Positions 32,251-41,655 of a DNA stretch of 64,000 nucleotides are shown in pieces. The position numbers were made by a program, and so were the translations under genes. Within the stretch, counting starts at the first letter, position 1. Each line of letters opens with the position of its first letter. Source of the stretch: Carposina sasakii (taxonomy: Eukaryota; Arthropoda; Insecta; Lepidoptera; Carposinidae). Below the pieces are notes generated by a model, which saw nothing but the letters and a program-made list of their open reading frames with translations, had not been told where the DNA came from and searched no databases. The stretch spans positions 8,308,001 through 8,372,000 of the forward strand of contig CP053157.1 in assembly GCA_014607495.2 (NCBI GenBank). Reading direction: 5' to 3'.

Positions 32251-34479
32251 CTATATTACAATTGACATATTTTTCAGTATTATTAACGTAATCAGTTTCT
32301 TAAAAGGAAATCTATTAGGTGAAAAATTTACATTGTACAATTCAGGTGGACCCTTCCACCACATTTCATTTGTGGATAGTTCTGAGGGCATTACACCACG
32401 AGACAAACAATCTGCTGGGTTACAATTACCACTTACATGCGCCCAAACGTAATTACTTGTTAAATCATTAATTATAGAGACTCTACGTGACACATAGTTG
32501 TCCTTGATAGGTGGTCTTTGCAGCCAGCACAGAGCTATCTGAGAATCACAATACAAGATTCTATTATTAAAATTACATGTGGACAAAATACCATGGATTC
32601 TTGAATACAACTTAGAAAGTAACAAACATGAATTTAATTCAAGCCTTGGTATAGTTTGTTTTGTTTTTATAGGAGCAATTCGTGACTTACTGCATAGCAA
32701 CGTAGTAACAATCTTTTCCTTGTGAACTGCCCTTATATAAATGCAAGCCCCGTATGCAATAGTAGAAGCATCACAATAGCCTACTAAATCAATAGACTCT
32801 GCATCAGTCAAGCTTAGACTACGCTTTATATGTACAGGTTTCATGTGCATTAAATCATAAAAAAATAAATTCCAAGGCTGCAGGACTTCATCAGGTAATG
32901 AGATATCCCAAGCAAGATGTAAGCGCCACACTCGTTGTAAGAACTCTTTCGCTCGTGTTACAATAGGACCAGCCAATCCCAAAGGGTCAAAAAATGATCC
33001 AATAAAACTAAGAACAGTACGCTTAGTCCAATGGTTATATATACGACCGCATGGTTGTGAAATAATAAACTGATCATTAGGTATGTTTAATTTTAGACCT
33101 AGAGCTTTGACAGTTAAATCTGTGTTACCCAAATCAATGTCTTTATGTTGCTGCTTATCCCTTGGAATATCTGCTAAAATATCGGGGTGACTAGCACACC
33201 ATTTATGTAACTCGAAACTACCTAATTGTGTTAAACTTATTAACTCACGCGAGATAAGCTTGGCCTGTTCAATTGAAGATGATCCGAAAAGGCAATCATC
33301 TACATAAGTGTTGTTCATAATTACCGACGCAGCCTGAGGATACTGATGACCGTAACGCCGCGCAAGCTCGAGTAAGCAGCGGGTCGCAAGGAAGCTGGAA
33401 CTTGTCACGCCATACGTGACAGTTTGTAGCTGCAAACATGATATAGGGTCATTAATACATTCCTTCCACAAAATTAACTGAAGATGAGTTTGAGCGGGAT
33501 CAACCCTTATTTGTCTATACATTTGCTTCATATCCGTCATAACAACATATTCATATGTGCGAAATAGTACAAGAATATCAAAAAGCTCTTTTTGGACCAC
33601 TGGCCCAGCATGTAATAAATCATTTAAACAGATTTTTAAATCAGTTTTAGCACTAGCATCAAACACAGTTCGAAGTTTTGTTGTCACACTGTCCTCTTTT
33701 AAGACAGCATGATGTGGCAAAAAGTAACAGCAATCAATTGGTTTACCCAGGCTAAACAAATCAACAAGACTAGCATGACCCAAAGAAATAAACTCATTTA
33801 TGAATTGACAATACTGCTCTTTTAGCTTTTTATTTTTTGTGAACTTTTTACACAAGCCATTTAATCTCTGCAATGCTATATTAAAAGAATCTCCTAATTT
33901 TATCTCTTCAATCGGCACTTTAAGGGGTAAACTAACCTGAAACCTATTATTAACCAGCTGCACTGTGTTTTTAAAAACTATTTCGCATGCATCTGCATTT
34001 AATGTATCCTCTTTTGGAATTTCAGGAATGTGTTGTTCTTCCCAAAATTTTTGTAAGAGGGAATCTATCCTAGCCTCATTCGAAATAACATGCATAGAAA
34101 TTCTAGCATTTGCAATGGCATGTGTTGATACAAGACAATTGCTATTGTCCTTTTTAACATTGCCTGATACAATGTACCCATATCTTGTAGCCAACAAATA
34201 CAGATTGCCCTTGGATAAAACTATTTTGTCTGTCAGCAATATTGAAAACAATATATCGGCTGAAAGCAAAAAAGAAATTTCACCAGGTGTATTAAATTCG
34301 TCGTCAGCTAACTTTATAGACGTGGGAATTTTTATATTACGAAGGTCACATTTTGTCTGTGGAAGAAGGTTTGTTATATTGTCTACCACAGAAAACAGAG
34401 CATTGCTACTGTAATCGTCGTGCCTCGAATACATGGACAAATTGACAGCTTGGTAACAGGGACTGTTGCTTTTGACCAA
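32251..34479 (-). CDS. pol: BEL/Pao pol: protease end, reverse transcriptase, RNase H
   Basis: A 742-codon frame. Residues 1-110 are the C-terminal half of the protease region (NTPGEISFLLSADILFS). Reverse transcriptase spans about 210-480: VVMTDMKQMYRQIRV holds the first catalytic Asp at about 316, and TYVDDCLFG at 391-399 holds the YVDD box. A connection follows. RNase H begins near 565 (LVGYCDASTIAYGA), continues through LYCDSQIALCWL and ends with HVSGNCNPADCLSRG. It works in the particle to copy the element RNA into DNA. The frame overlaps the gag frame by about 74 nt in a different phase, and stops before the integrase. In intact BEL/Pao elements these parts belong to one polyprotein, so both ends reflect frame breaks. 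The first Met given is only the first in the frame. Confidence 0.94.
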   Translation of the reverse strand: MVKSNSPCYQAVNLSMYSRHDDYSSNALFSVVDNITNLLPQTKCDLRNIKIPTSIKLADDEFNTPGEISFLLSADILFSILLTDKIVLSKGNLYLLATRYGYIVSGNVKKDNSNCLVSTHAIANARISMHVISNEARIDSLLQKFWEEQHIPEIPKEDTLNADACEIVFKNTVQLVNNRFQVSLPLKVPIEEIKLGDSFNIALQRLNGLCKKFTKNKKLKEQYCQFINEFISLGHASLVDLFSLGKPIDCCYFLPHHAVLKEDSVTTKLRTVFDASAKTDLKICLNDLLHAGPVVQKELFDILVLFRTYEYVVMTDMKQMYRQIRVDPAQTHLQLILWKECINDPISCLQLQTVTYGVTSSSFLATRCLLELARRYGHQYPQAASVIMNNTYVDDCLFGSSSIEQAKLISRELISLTQLGSFELHKWCASHPDILADIPRDKQQHKDIDLGNTDLTVKALGLKLNIPNDQFIISQPCGRIYNHWTKRTVLSFIGSFFDPLGLAGPIVTRAKEFLQRVWRLHLAWDISLPDEVLQPWNLFFYDLMHMKPVHIKRSLSLTDAESIDLVGYCDASTIAYGACIYIRAVHKEKIVTTLLCSKSRIAPIKTKQTIPRLELNSCLLLSKLYSRIHGILSTCNFNNRILYCDSQIALCWLQRPPIKDNYVSRRVSIINDLTSNYVWAHVSGNCNPADCLSRGVMPSELSTNEMWWKGPPELYNVNFSPNRFPFKKLITLIILKNMSIVI

Positions 34480-35875
34480 GAGCTGTGATATTTATGTCAT
34501 AACTGAAGGTATTAACATTCAGTTTATTTAATAAGCTAGCATTTATAAAAGATACTTGACTACCGCTATCAAGTAGGCCTCTGGCTGTGACAAATGAACC
34601 ATTAATGTTTTTAAAAAGAACCTTAATAGTAGGCAGCAAGGTCATATGTTCATGGAGGGAAATTTGGTTTGATAAGTTGCAATCTTTTCCTTCCAAATGC
34701 AATAAAGAATTGTGCTCATGACTTTTGCAAAAGGAGCACTTAAAATGAAATTTACATTTTTTCAAATGCACATTTAAACATATTTTACATAGGCCCTCTT
34801 TCGTCGCAAAATTAATTCTCTCATGAGCACTTAATATTTGAAATTTATTACAATTAAATAACCTGTGATCATTAGCCCCACAGAATCTACAACAAGAATG
34901 GTTTATCTTATTGTCATTGTCACAAACATTGGCCAAATTGGTAGTTTTACTTTTGTAAGATGAAGTAGACTTACCAGCGGATACTTGTGACTCTTCAAAG
35001 CTCATTGCTCTCCTCTCTATGTACATTAAAAGTTCTTCAAATGTAGGTAACTTTGTAACATCTCGATCTGCATAGTAAATTCTGCAAGATAATGGATCTA
35101 ATTTTCGCAGTACAATGGGAATAAGAAGCATGTCCCAATACTGAGTTTGTTGTCCTAAATTGTTCAAAGCACTTACCTGTTGTCTTGCTATCGAAACTAA
35201 ATGTCTAAGCTCTGTTGAAGTACCCTTTGAAATTGGCTGGTAATATAACAAATTATTTACAAGATGTGTAATAACTAAAAACTTATTATTATAACGCTTA
35301 TCTAAAAGATCCAACGCTTGATTGTAAGAATCACTGACTAGTGGCAGTCCATCAATTAGTGTAAGAGCATCTCCTTTAAGGTATTTCCGAAGGTAAAACA
35401 GCTTCTGTATAGGTGTTAGTGTACTGTCGCCGTCCACAACTGCATTAAATACATCTATAAAGGACTTGTATTCTGTTATCTTGCCCTCAAAGGGAGAAAT
35501 ATCCAATTGTGGAAGTCTGCTCGGGGCATGAAGAATCGTGGATGGGCCGTCCTTATCTTTGGTAGCCTTCTGCGTCTGCTTATTTAAAAACTTCTTCAGA
35601 TCGGACATGACTTTGAAGTAACGGTCCTCGACCTCATCCTCGTCAGACTGTACCTCGGTGATCAATACTAATTCTAGTGAATTATCTTTATATGTTTGAA
35701 AACCGCGGCTTAAGTCGTCCATGCGTAATTTAATGCCCTCGAAGTCCAGTGCTTGCCTTTCGTGCACCATTACATATTTAGCGGCACGTGTTAATTGCGC
35801 TTTGAATTGGCCTATAGCCACTCTCAGCCGTTTTGCGTCGGCCGTCTCCGAAACATTAGTCGCGCCAGTAGCCAT
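34406..35875 (-). CDS. gag: BEL/Pao gag with zinc knuckles and protease start
   Basis: A 489-codon frame starting MATGATNVSETADAKRLR, about 330 nt inside the 5' LTR. Residues about 118-270 hold the DUF1759-type Gag core (ISPFEGKITEYKSFIDVF to LVNNLLYYQP). A zinc knuckle CRFCGANDHRLFNC lies at about 328-341. Further Cys/His motifs (CKICLNVHLKKC, CSFCKSHEH) follow. Near 435 the retropepsin active-site triplet appears in GLLDSGSQVSFI (DSG, as in other BEL/Pao proteases). Gag packages the RNA and assembles the particle. The frame runs out at 34406, while the protease continues in another phase upstream of that point, so an indel is inferred near 34440-34470. Confidence 0.95.
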   Translation of the reverse strand: MATGATNVSETADAKRLRVAIGQFKAQLTRAAKYVMVHERQALDFEGIKLRMDDLSRGFQTYKDNSLELVLITEVQSDEDEVEDRYFKVMSDLKKFLNKQTQKATKDKDGPSTILHAPSRLPQLDISPFEGKITEYKSFIDVFNAVVDGDSTLTPIQKLFYLRKYLKGDALTLIDGLPLVSDSYNQALDLLDKRYNNKFLVITHLVNNLLYYQPISKGTSTELRHLVSIARQQVSALNNLGQQTQYWDMLLIPIVLRKLDPLSCRIYYADRDVTKLPTFEELLMYIERRAMSFEESQVSAGKSTSSYKSKTTNLANVCDNDNKINHSCCRFCGANDHRLFNCNKFQILSAHERINFATKEGLCKICLNVHLKKCKFHFKCSFCKSHEHNSLLHLEGKDCNLSNQISLHEHMTLLPTIKVLFKNINGSFVTARGLLDSGSQVSFINASLLNKLNVNTFSYDINITALGQKQQSLLPSCQFVHVFEARRLQ

Positions 35876-36181
35876 AGCTCTTCGTATTTTTTATTGGGTT
35901 ATCGCAAATTAACAAAACTTTCTTGTTTGTTTTGATTGTGCTGACGTCTGCTTGACAGGAGCGGATAACTGGAAAACTCTATACCAAAGAGCAAAATATG
36001 TCCGGCTCTTGATCCAGAGATGATAGACCTTGTTCTGTCAAAGATATTTAGTTTGACAAAAAGAAAATGGCGATTTCAAAATTTTGTCAGCTCACCAAGG
36101 CCCGAAATAAAATTCCGAATTTCCACTTAAATAATGTAGCCAGCACGTCACAAACACACACACAGTTGTATAGTTATATTG

Positions 36182-36199
36182 CGCAAGGTTTCGGCACCA
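36182..36199 (-). promoter_or_regulatory. Primer-binding site of the BEL/Pao element
   Basis: Three bases inside the 5' LTR, the minus strand reads TGGTGCCGAAACCTTGCG. It starts with the TGG that pairs with the CCA end of a tRNA, in the expected position for priming minus-strand DNA synthesis. I cannot assign the tRNA from memory. Confidence 0.75.
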
Positions 36200-36202
36200 A
36201 AT

Positions 36203-36350
36203 TGTTAATAAATAACAAATAAATTTATTTTAATGAATTTTTATTACGAATTTGAGTTATTACACATTTACGTTGAAGAGAAGAGAGAGAAAGATGGCGA
36301 TGCGCTCGGAAACGGAAAGCGAAGCTTTTTACTTTTATTTTTTATGAACA
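36203..36350 (-). repeat. 5' LTR of the BEL/Pao element
   Basis: 148 bp, TG...CA. It matches the 3' LTR with no substitutions that I could find, only two small indels. On the minus strand it opens TGTTCATAAAAAATAAAAG and contains CGCATCGCCATCTTTCTCTC. It would carry the promoter, though no clear TATA box can be assigned. Confidence 0.95.
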
Positions 36351-36407
36351 CTATTCATTCAATGTAAAAAAACTACGTATTTTTTTATTGTTATTACTAA
36401 ATACAAT

Positions 36408-36540
36408 GACGATTGGTCTAGTAGGCAGTGACCCTGCCTGCGACGCCATAGGTCCTGGGTTCGAATCCCCGTAGGTGCAAACATTGATATGATGACTATC
36501 GATGTTTGTTTCCGAGTCATGGATGTTTTGATACTTATCT
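36408..36540 (+). mobile_element. tRNA-derived SINE, family S, copy 3 (3'-truncated)
   Basis: The head GACGATTGGTCTAGTAGGCA and B box GGTTCGAATCC are well preserved. The body runs to ATACTTATCT and then stops before the TGTGTGAATATTT tail seen in the other copies. It lies 58 bp from the BEL/Pao 5' LTR. Confidence 0.88.
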
Positions 36541-36639
36541 AATCTATGCGTTTACATACATAACAAAATCAGAATAATGATGATTAAAAAATGTATATAA
36601 TATCATTTTCCACAGTGTGTCGATGAGAAATTGAGAAGT

Positions 36640-36815
36640 GCAGAAAGCCTTGAAAGTATCCAAATGCATGAGCGATGTTCTGGCTGTGTTCGACACCAGA
36701 AATGTACGTTGTGTCAAAATGCACTGAAATCTGGACCCGGAAATAGAATCGTGTGTCTGCGGATGCAAAAACCATGCCATAAAATCTGTTTCCCGTTGCA
36801 AAATAAATACACCGG
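36640..36815 (-). repeat. Dispersed repeat F, copy 2
   Basis: The reverse complement contains CAGATTTTATGGCATGG, TTTTTGCATCCGCAGACACA and TCTATTTCCGG, related to the copy at 13655. Overlapping frames on both strands here are by-products. Confidence 0.7.
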
Positions 36816-37288
36816 TGTATCTACCGTTCCGTCAATTTCAGATTGGTCATAGTTTTCAGTGCAAAAATATATGGAGAAAATTTAATTTCTCGTCAATAAA
36901 ATACTCTGAACATATTTTCATGTTTGCTTCAGTTCGTTATGAATTCGTGTGAATACTTTCAGATACCTACTCCATCGTATTATCTACCTATATGCTGGAC
37001 AGTTTTGTTACCTGCGGTTGATTTGAAAAATCGTGTTTTTAATGATTAATATAAGTATTACTCAAACGTTAGGATAGGTTATGTAATAGTAGTTATGTAT
37101 CATGAAACCAACTGATTCATCATATTCGCGATGAAAATGAGAAAATAATCCCAATATGCAATAAAATACAATCCAATGAAAAAAAATACGCTACTCAGAA
37201 CTGGAATTGTAAAAGGTAATTTCTGTTTTCACTCGAAAAGGGTAAAATTATGATTTTTTTTATCAATATACAGAGAAGTTTGAATATG
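36816..37288. other. No feature recognised
   Basis: AT-rich DNA without supported features. Confidence 0.5.
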
Positions 37289-37403
37289 CAGGGTGTAACA
37301 AAAGGGGTATGTAAAGCGAAATACTATGAAAATAGCCCACTATGAAGAACCTAACCAAAAATCCATAAAATGAGACTCGAAATCATATATTTATTTTTCC
37401 AGA

Positions 37404-37450
37404 TACATCATCATCATCAGCCTATTGCAGTCCACTGCTGGACGTAGATA
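37404..37450 (+). repeat. LINE 3' tail (CAGTCCACTGCTGGACGTAG type), copy 1
   Basis: ATCATCATCATCAGCCTATT followed by GCAGTCCACTGCTGGACGTA is the typical 3' end of a very common lepidopteran LINE. It sits inside a MITE and is joined directly to repeat E, so the two may be one composite element. Another copy is at 39654, and a reversed one at 43765-43812. Confidence 0.65.
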
Positions 37451-37454
37451 CATA

Positions 37455-37676
37455 CATTGGTACAAATAGACACGGCTGTGTTCCCAAAATGGAGTAGCTG
37501 CAAGCTCATAAAGGAGATCACAGTCACGCTTAACAATGCGGGGACAGGTGTAAATGATCAGTGGCTAGTTTTTAGCTTATCGACTGAGAAAATGCCCGAG
37601 ATCCTTAGTCGACTTTTACGACATGCCTGGAATTAAAGACAGCTGATGTATTCTAGTGAAGCCCTACATCGGTATA
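37455..37676 (+). repeat. Dispersed repeat E, copy 4
   Basis: Contains GGCTGTGTTCCCAAAATGG, AATGCCCGAGATCCTTAGTC, CTTTTACGACATGCC and ACAGCTGATGTATTCTAGTG. Nested in the MITE at 37289-37848. Confidence 0.75.
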
Positions 37677-38107
37677 GAACTTTCCAAATAGTATGAAGGA
37701 TTCCCAAACATCTCTGCAATGTACACATAATCTTAAAAAATAAACATGTGATTTAGAGTCTCAAATTTTGTGGATGTGTTTTTTATAGTGGGCTATTATC
37801 TATCATAGCATTTCGGTTAACGTACATACCCTTCTGTTTTACCCTGTATACTTTAATTAAGTGGGACCAGTCATTTCTTTCAGTAAATAAATAAATCGGA
37901 ATGTACCTAATGCAATTACAAATGGATTGATGTCGTTCAAGATGAAGCCGCCACAGCTCCCTTATCTCCGCAAAGTACATTTTTACGACGTATTAAAAAA
38001 AGGGTAATAAAAACTGAGCTAAGTAGTTTTTAAGCAACGGGCATGGATTTCCACAAGGATTCTCTAAGAATAAAATTAATTTAATTGCGACATTGGTATT
38101 ATCCTTT

Positions 38108-38300
38108 GCTGAAGCGGGGCTTCACTAGACTACATCAGCTGCATTTGCTTCCGTGCATGTCGTAAGAGTCTATTAAGAAACTCGGGCATTGTCTCAGTAT
38201 CGTATATGTCTCCGATAAGCTAAATATGACTGTGGGATTTCTTTTATGATTATGCAGGTCTAGTTGGCTACCCCATGTCGGCAACACAGCCCTATGTAGC
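38108..38300 (-). repeat. Dispersed repeat E, copy 5
   Basis: Reverse-strand copy. CACTAGACTACATCAGCTGC, ATGTCGTAAGAGTC and GGCAACACAGCC are the inverted family blocks. Confidence 0.7.
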
Positions 38301-39653
38301 CATATATATGTATGAACATATACTCGTATACCATAAATAAAATATATGTACCATATATTTTATTTTAGAAAGTCGGTTATTCAACTCAATGAAATGATAC
38401 AATGCCTCGTATGGAGCATAAACATAATTAGGACTGGTATGAGCATCGCCAATTTCAAACTCAAGGAGGCAATAAAAGAGTGTTGTTCGTACGGAGGCAG
38501 AATCTATATTTACATATCTTATATACTAATACATGTCTAAGAGTGGGAGAGTGTCACCACACTACACCTCCCCACTTTTTATTATAAAAAAATATATGAA
38601 ATATTTTTATATGTATAATAATAATTATAAGTACTTAAAATTTCTATCTATAAGAAAGTTTGTATCTAATTTATAAAATATTCTAAACAAATGCATATCA
38701 GCTTAAGCAATGATAGATGTTAACAACTATCTAAATAAGTCACACGGTACAAGTAACTTGAGTAAGAAGATGCGCTCACATTGCATTACATTGTTTACAG
38801 TAACCATGACCATAAATGCAATGCAACCACATTCCTGTGTCACCTTTTGCTTGTTTCTATGCAGCTTATTTTTATAGAGTTATATTACAATAAAAAACTG
38901 ACTATTTCTTAAACAAAAAGTTTTTCTAAATAAAATGATAATCTAGTATGGGAAAAGAAAATGCTAAATTTCCATAAAAAATATAACATTAAAATTCATC
39001 TGAAATATACTGAATTACATTTTTCTAAACAAAAAGTTATATGAACATACTTATTAAAATAATATATATCTGCGTCACTACAAAAAATATATACTAGAAT
39101 ATCAAATAAAATATATTGACATTGTATAAAATTACTATTTACTACTTATGTAATATTTATATATGTACGTACATGGTACAAAAATATTGAATATAAAAAA
39201 AAAAACTTGATAATTATCGTAATACACTAATAGGTAGGTATCTACTATTTTGTCATAGCCGAGTTTATGTCAACATTAAAAACTTACTGAAGTAAAATTT
39301 TACTAAGGGAAAATATATATTGCGTTAAGCCGTGTACGACGTTTAGAAGGCATAATATTGTCAGATTTATATGCCAGCAAATGATTAAATAGGCCACATG
39401 ACAAAAGAGAGAAATGACTTGGCTTCGAAACTTTACGTCTGACAATATATAAGCAACATATAATTACACTCCTTCTTCCCGCCCTGTTCCCAATCATTTG
39501 GGGTCGGTGCAATATGTAGGTACTCTTCTTTCAGTCATCCCTATTATCCGTCATCTCGTTATTCTCATGTCTACCTCTTCCTCTATAACCATCTTACTTC
39601 GGACACGGCTTAACGCAACATATAATTACACGACTTAACACAATTATCTTCAT
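38301..39653. other. No gene recognised
   Basis: Very AT-rich. Frames at 38346-38540 and 39303-39512 have no motif. Confidence 0.5.
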
Positions 39654-39722
39654 CTTCATAAGCCTATTGCAGTCCACTACTGGACGTAGGCTTCCCCTGC
39701 CATAGGGAGATTTTGTTACTAA
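39654..39722 (+). repeat. LINE 3' tail (CAGTCCACTGCTGGACGTAG type), copy 2
   Basis: GCCTATTGCAGTCCACTACT followed by GGACGTAGGCTTCCCCTGCC, an isolated LINE 3' end with no coding part attached. Confidence 0.65.
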
Positions 39723-39886
39723 AAATTTCCACTATCTGTTTTTCGGCTGCTCCATCATCAGACCCTCGTTACCTTTATATTATGTGTAGCTGACCAAAAT
39801 TCTCTATAAAAATCTTTTTGTCATCTTGTTTCAATACATTTTTGTCTTGAGCGGAAGTGAGCCTATTAAACCAACATTATATACAG

Positions 39887-40366
39887 GGTGTAAGTGACAA
39901 CCAGACAAATATTGTTAGGTATGCTGAGTTTAGACCACTAAAATGTTCGCTGGGAAATCTAGTGATTTCTCGACTTTTTATATTCTAGAACTAAAATACT
40001 GTAGTTCTTATTCTTATTATTTATTGTACACAGTAAATTTGCACAAATGAAGTAGTTCGTTTAATCATGCATTAGAAAACGCCTTAATAACAAGATTTTA
40101 AAGAATATATATGAATTAATATATAACTGATCAACTCTAATAAAAAAGTGATACAAAAAAGCAATTCATTACACAATAACCGATAAGCCTATTTAGAAAG
40201 TCACAGGATCGCCCGATAGAATTGTCGCGGAAAGCAAACATTGCAGGTTATCAAATCAAATAGGTAAATGCATTTCCTGCGAGTAATAACGATGTCATAT
40301 AATAACGCAACATAATGTTACTTGTTCAACATTTCAGTATTTGCCTGACTGTCACTCATACAATGT
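39887..40366 (-). mobile_element. MITE family I, copy 2 (with both ends)
   Basis: The left end TACAGGGTGTAAGTGACAAC continues CAGACAAATATTG. The inverted right end (about 40335-40366) reads GAGTGACAGTCAGGCAAATACTG, giving imperfect terminal inverted repeats of about 22 bp. The minus-strand interior matches 21313-21545 over about 220 bp. No coding sequence. Confidence 0.75.
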
Positions 40367-40899
40367 GTTTATCACTTTCCTTTGATTTCTTTGTAGAAAC
40401 AATAAGTAGAGCAGCGTAGTACCTGCCCACAAAATAATATTAGGGACGATCCTTTTTTCACATTGTGAATTATTGTTAATCAAACCTTTAAGAAACTGGC
40501 TTTAAGTTTGACTGGAGAACTGAACTGTTATCCATTCGATATCATTTAGCTTTAATTACTATTGCACTATCAATATTGCTACCATTTCTATGTTAATTGA
40601 AGCTAGCCTACAATCCACTCCTGCATAATTAAATGATTATCTTAATATACCTACCTGCATCTGAGAATACCTAATTGCTTGAGCAAATGAGTTGAGTTGG
40701 TCATTAAAGGTCCTGAGTTAGATTTCTATCAATAGTTTTTCCAGGTCCAGCAATAGTGTAGTGACCACAATACTGGAAGTCATATTTAAACCCAAACCAA
40801 GATGTATAAGTAATTATTAGTGTGTTTGTGCTGTTGTTATGTTGATGTTCAATGAATGTCTACCAATGAATTTATTTCATGTGCAGATTTTAATGTTGC
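40367..40899. other. No feature recognised
   Basis: AT-rich DNA without supported features. Confidence 0.5.
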
Positions 40900-41133
40900 A
40901 TAATTGTCACTTAGCTCGTGCCTCGGAAAGTACGTAAAACCGTTGGTCCTGCGCCTGATCTCTCTCCGGTCCCATCGGACTATGAGAGTAACGGAATAGA
41001 GAGTGCAATTGTGTTTGCGCGCACACTTGTGCACTATAATATCTCCTGCGTACCTGGCCAATCTCCGTAGAGGTTGGTCGCCTTGGCCGTGGGGGTACGA
41101 GATGACGGTGAACGACAGGTTGATGTGTTCCGC
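40900..41133 (-). repeat. Exon-like GC-rich repeat J
   Basis: The minus strand 41133-40900 is GC-rich and open in two phases. One phase reads AEHINLSFTVISYPHGQGDQ; the other gives a segment with LVPPRPRRPTSTEIGQVRRR and YYSAQVCAQTQ. A splice-like pair (TTTTAG| before 41133 and CAG|GTACGC at 41054) frames 80 bp. However, I recall this segment, together with the following GATCAGGCGCAGGACCAACGG block, as a sequence seen many times in moth genomes. I therefore call it a dispersed repeat rather than an exon; the recollection could not be checked here. Confidence 0.5.
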
Positions 41134-41435
41134 CTAAAATATTTGTGTTTGGCTTATGGACTGATACCGCAAGTTACCGAATATAAATTATTAGTAGTAA
41201 ATATGTTATTACTCATCATGAGAAATAGCTGTGTCTATATAAATGTGTCTATTATGTCGTAATTTGTATAAAATTTAATTAAGTGAATCCCCGGCCCGTA
41301 ACTTATTGACAGCGTTAATAGAATATTGTACTAGACTACCTATGTGTAGTGCATTTGAGTTTTACGTATGTACGTATATAAATTAACAAATACCTGTACG
41401 TAGAGAGAGCAGTGAAATGCAAACCCAATCACATC
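41134..41435. other. No feature recognised
   Basis: AT-rich DNA without supported features. Confidence 0.5.
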
Positions 41436-41557
41436 AGCACACGGCACGATGGCTGACTATAATAGTAGCCCACAATTACTGTCTCTTTAGCAAAACAATT
41501 AGTAACGTAATCGTGCTATTGTGCTTAACACACCCAGTACAGAATTGGTAGTTATCG
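41436..41557 (-). repeat. Dispersed repeat H, copy 2
   Basis: The reverse complement matches 11071-11207, including CACAATAGCACGATTACG and CTAATTGTTTTGCTAAAGAG. Confidence 0.75.
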
Positions 41558-41655
41558 TTAACACATCATTCAAGTGAATGCAATCACTATGTTAGTACAA
41601 AATAAATTGTAAGAGTCGGCAACAGGTTCGATTAATGTAGTGAACATTGTATGAA

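Larger units (their letters stand above)
30331..36350 (-). mobile_element. BEL/Pao LTR retrotransposon, complete but with broken frames
   Basis: A 6,020-bp element bounded by two LTRs and flanked by the 5-bp duplication CTATT (30326-30330 and 36351-36355), the size usual for BEL/Pao. Transcription runs on the minus strand. The 5' LTR is 36203-36350, then a primer-binding site, gag with zinc knuckles, protease, reverse transcriptase with YVDD, RNase H, integrase with an H/C zinc region, D and E catalytic blocks and a C-terminal extension, and the 3' LTR at 30331-30485. The two LTRs differ by only two small indels, so insertion was recent. Yet the frame changes near the gag/protease end, between RNase H and integrase, and inside the integrase. 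There is no envelope-like gene. Confidence 0.96.
37289..37848. mobile_element. Inverted-repeat MITE with a nested insertion
   Basis: The left arm starts CAGGGTGTAACAAAAGGGG and continues through AAATAGCCCACTATGAA to ATTTATTTTTCCAG (about 37395). The right arm (37736-37848) is its inverse and ends ACCCTGTA. Arms of about 100 bp pair at the ends and again at GAGACTCGAAATCATAT. Between them (37396-37735) lie a LINE-tail fragment and a copy of repeat E, which pair with neither arm and so look like a later insertion. Confidence 0.8.

Noticed and set aside
33965..34414. A 149-codon plus-strand frame
   Set aside because: Antisense shadow of the BEL/Pao pol frame, without motifs of its own.
30331..36350. 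Endogenous retrovirus with an envelope gene
   Set aside because: There is only about 260 bp between the integrase end and the 3' LTR, with no envelope-like frame, so it is a plain BEL/Pao retrotransposon.
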